Assembly: GCA_035529895.1 (NCBI GenBank)
Contig: DATKVV010000012.1
Location: 1 to 26,099, forward strand
DNA length: 26,099 nucleotides
Direction of reading: 5' to 3'
Origin: JAUWKC01 sp035529895
GTDB lineage: Bacteria > Planctomycetota > Phycisphaerae > Sedimentisphaerales > Anaerobacaceae
Part shown: piece after piece, positions 25,074 through 26,099 of the stretch
Numbering within the stretch: the stretch's first letter is position 1
Layout of the letters: each line of letters begins with the position of its first letter
Position numbers and translations under genes: made by a program
Notes under the pieces: generated by a model
What the model was told of the DNA's origin: nothing
What the model saw: the letters and a program-made list of their open reading frames with translations, nothing else
Database searches by the model: none

Positions 25074-25491
25074 AATCCGGCTTCACCCTTATTCTAACTA
25101 AATCCTTGTACTGCCCCTGCCGCGCAACATTATACCTGTTCTTCGAACCATTGCAAACCAGCACCTCAAAATATAGTATCGTCCCATTCCGGCCGCAAAA
25201 GCACCGGCTTGGGCACTATGGTTGGCATTTATAATACCCGCCGCGCTCGCAATCCGGCAAGCGATAAACAAAGGCCGATTTCAACAGTTCTTGATTTCGG
25301 CGCTCGGGCGAATTTGCTCGCTGGCCGCGTATCTGGTCAAGCATATCTCACGAGAGAAATTTTGACGCGGAACGGATTTAATCGAGCAGATCTGCGCTGT
25401 CAGGCTGCGACGTTCATCCAGACCCGGGGGCGAAAGTACGGTCTTGGGTTTATGCGAATCAGGTCACCCGTGTTCAAACCGTCCTCTGCCA
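25074..25491. other. Intergenic region upstream of the envelope operon
   Basis: It holds the operon promoter at 25129-25156. Beyond that I see no gene: the rightward frame 25209-25505 has no ribosome site or recognisable protein pattern. No RNA gene is evident. Confidence 0.5.
25129..25156 (-). promoter_or_regulatory. Sigma70-like promoter of the bamD-like/lptE-like/ftsH/dsbD/nth/LOG operon
   Basis: On the minus strand TTGCAA (25156-25151), a 16-base spacer and a perfect TATAAT (25134-25129). The leader to ATG 25073 would be about 50 bases. Confidence 0.65.
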
Positions 25492-25938
25492 TCAAGGCCC
25501 TTTAGAGTTCTTTTCGCCCACGAGGTAGGCGTCCTGATAACCGGCCGGCCAGCCGTCGCCATTGCCGGCAGGGGGTGTGCCCACCGGATGACCCTGTCCG
25601 GTCGAATATTTGCCGTGCGTATAGATGTTGTCCTTCCCAATCCCGCACGTGGGCTTTTTCTCAAATTTTACAGCGAGACTCTTGTACAGCACATTTTGTC
25701 CCTTGCCCCCGTGGCAGACGGAATTGAAATTCTCATAGTCGGGCGGGTCCGTGGGGCGCTGGACCACATTCTTGTCGAGCCAGGGATTGCGGTCGGCGCA
25801 AACAGGCGCGGCGGGGTGAGACATATCTGAAATCGCAAAACTGATTTTTCTCAAATCCTTGTCCAAATAGGGCATGTGGTAGGCATAGCTGACAAAGTTC
25901 CCCGGCCAGGGCAAGGGCCCCCAGCCGCCGGGCCTCAA
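25492..25938 (-). CDS. C-terminal part of a pseudopilin-like (DUF1559/H-X9-DG type) protein, probably broken
   Basis: The 148-residue frame resembles the C-terminal end of the pseudopilin-like proteins that are numerous in planctomycetes: GNFVSYAYHMPYLD, FAISDMSHPAAPVCADR, then NFNSVCHGGKGQNVLYKS and KDNIYTHGKYS. The usual H-X9-DG motif is altered here: His is present but Lys-Ser replaces Asp-Gly. There is no N-terminal pilin signal in this frame; a TGA precedes it, and the frame would have to start at TTG 25938. Upstream to the window end the adjacent frame is open but less family-like, so a frameshift or stop mutation near 25940-25960 is likely. A remnant gene is my best reading. The true 5' end lies outside the window. 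Confidence 0.5.
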   Translation of the reverse strand: MRPGGWGPLPWPGNFVSYAYHMPYLDKDLRKISFAISDMSHPAAPVCADRNPWLDKNVVQRPTDPPDYENFNSVCHGGKGQNVLYKSLAVKFEKKPTCGIGKDNIYTHGKYSTGQGHPVGTPPAGNGDGWPAGYQDAYLVGEKNSKGP

Positions 25939-26099
25939 ATCCTGGTCTCATGCCGCGATCCAGGCCCTGCAAAAAATCCAGTTGTCCGCCCAGTTGCGTT
26001 TTTGTCTCGATACCCTGCTGGCGGAGCTTGACTTCCTCACAAGTCAGATCAAAACTACTGAGCAAAAGCAAACCGAAATCTTGAATCACCCACGTCACG

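Noticed and set aside
25209..25505. Rightward 98-residue frame upstream of the envelope operon
   Set aside because: No ribosome site or family pattern; lies over the gap between the pseudopilin-like gene and the operon promoter.

Overview
The window looks like a chromosomal contig from a planctomycete, most likely a Phycisphaerae/Sedimentisphaerales-type lineage. This is inferred from three things: a giant exported mosaic protein with an internal dockerin-like segment, a pseudopilin-like protein with a degenerate H-X9-DG region at the right edge, and intergenic repeats of a kind common in such genomes. Housekeeping genes are GC-rich. One two-gene module in the middle is visibly more AT-rich.

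Positions 1-7254 hold a leftward operon behind a good sigma70-like promoter (7226-7254): lipoprotein PpiC/SurA-like isomerase, prfB with its programmed +1 frameshift, leucyl aminopeptidase, folE (GTP cyclohydrolase I), a tandem-domain 6-pyruvoyl-tetrahydropterin synthase homologue and a glycosyltransferase broken by a frameshift. Genes from prfB onward overlap or nearly touch. folE and the PTPS gene probably supply successive steps of pterin synthesis.

Positions 7300-10466 hold the most notable system: a short Argonaute (MID-PIWI, catalytic residues lost) and, just upstream and overlapping it, a DUF4365-type PD-(D/E)xK nuclease fused to an APAZ-like region. This is the architecture of a SPARDA defence system (short prokaryotic Argonaute, DNase-associated), expected to sense guide-directed target DNA and unleash indiscriminate nuclease activity. 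It has its own candidate promoter, lower GC than its surroundings and short inverted motifs at both flanks, which suggests acquisition as a cassette.

Positions 10660-12580 are mostly non-coding repeat territory: AT-rich oligomer repeats, small CCGCC-NNN-GGCGG palindromes and a repeated AAACAAACCCAATTT motif. A small four-cysteine protein gene with its own consensus-like promoter sits inside. Rightward genes follow: a DJ-1/PfpI protein with two plausible starts, and a 1555-residue secreted mosaic protein.

Positions 18268-25156 hold a leftward envelope and quality-control operon behind a TATAAT promoter: BamD-like TPR protein, LptE-like lipoprotein, FtsH, DsbD, endonuclease III and a LOG-family protein. 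The last 600 bases hold the C-terminal part of a probably broken pseudopilin-like gene.
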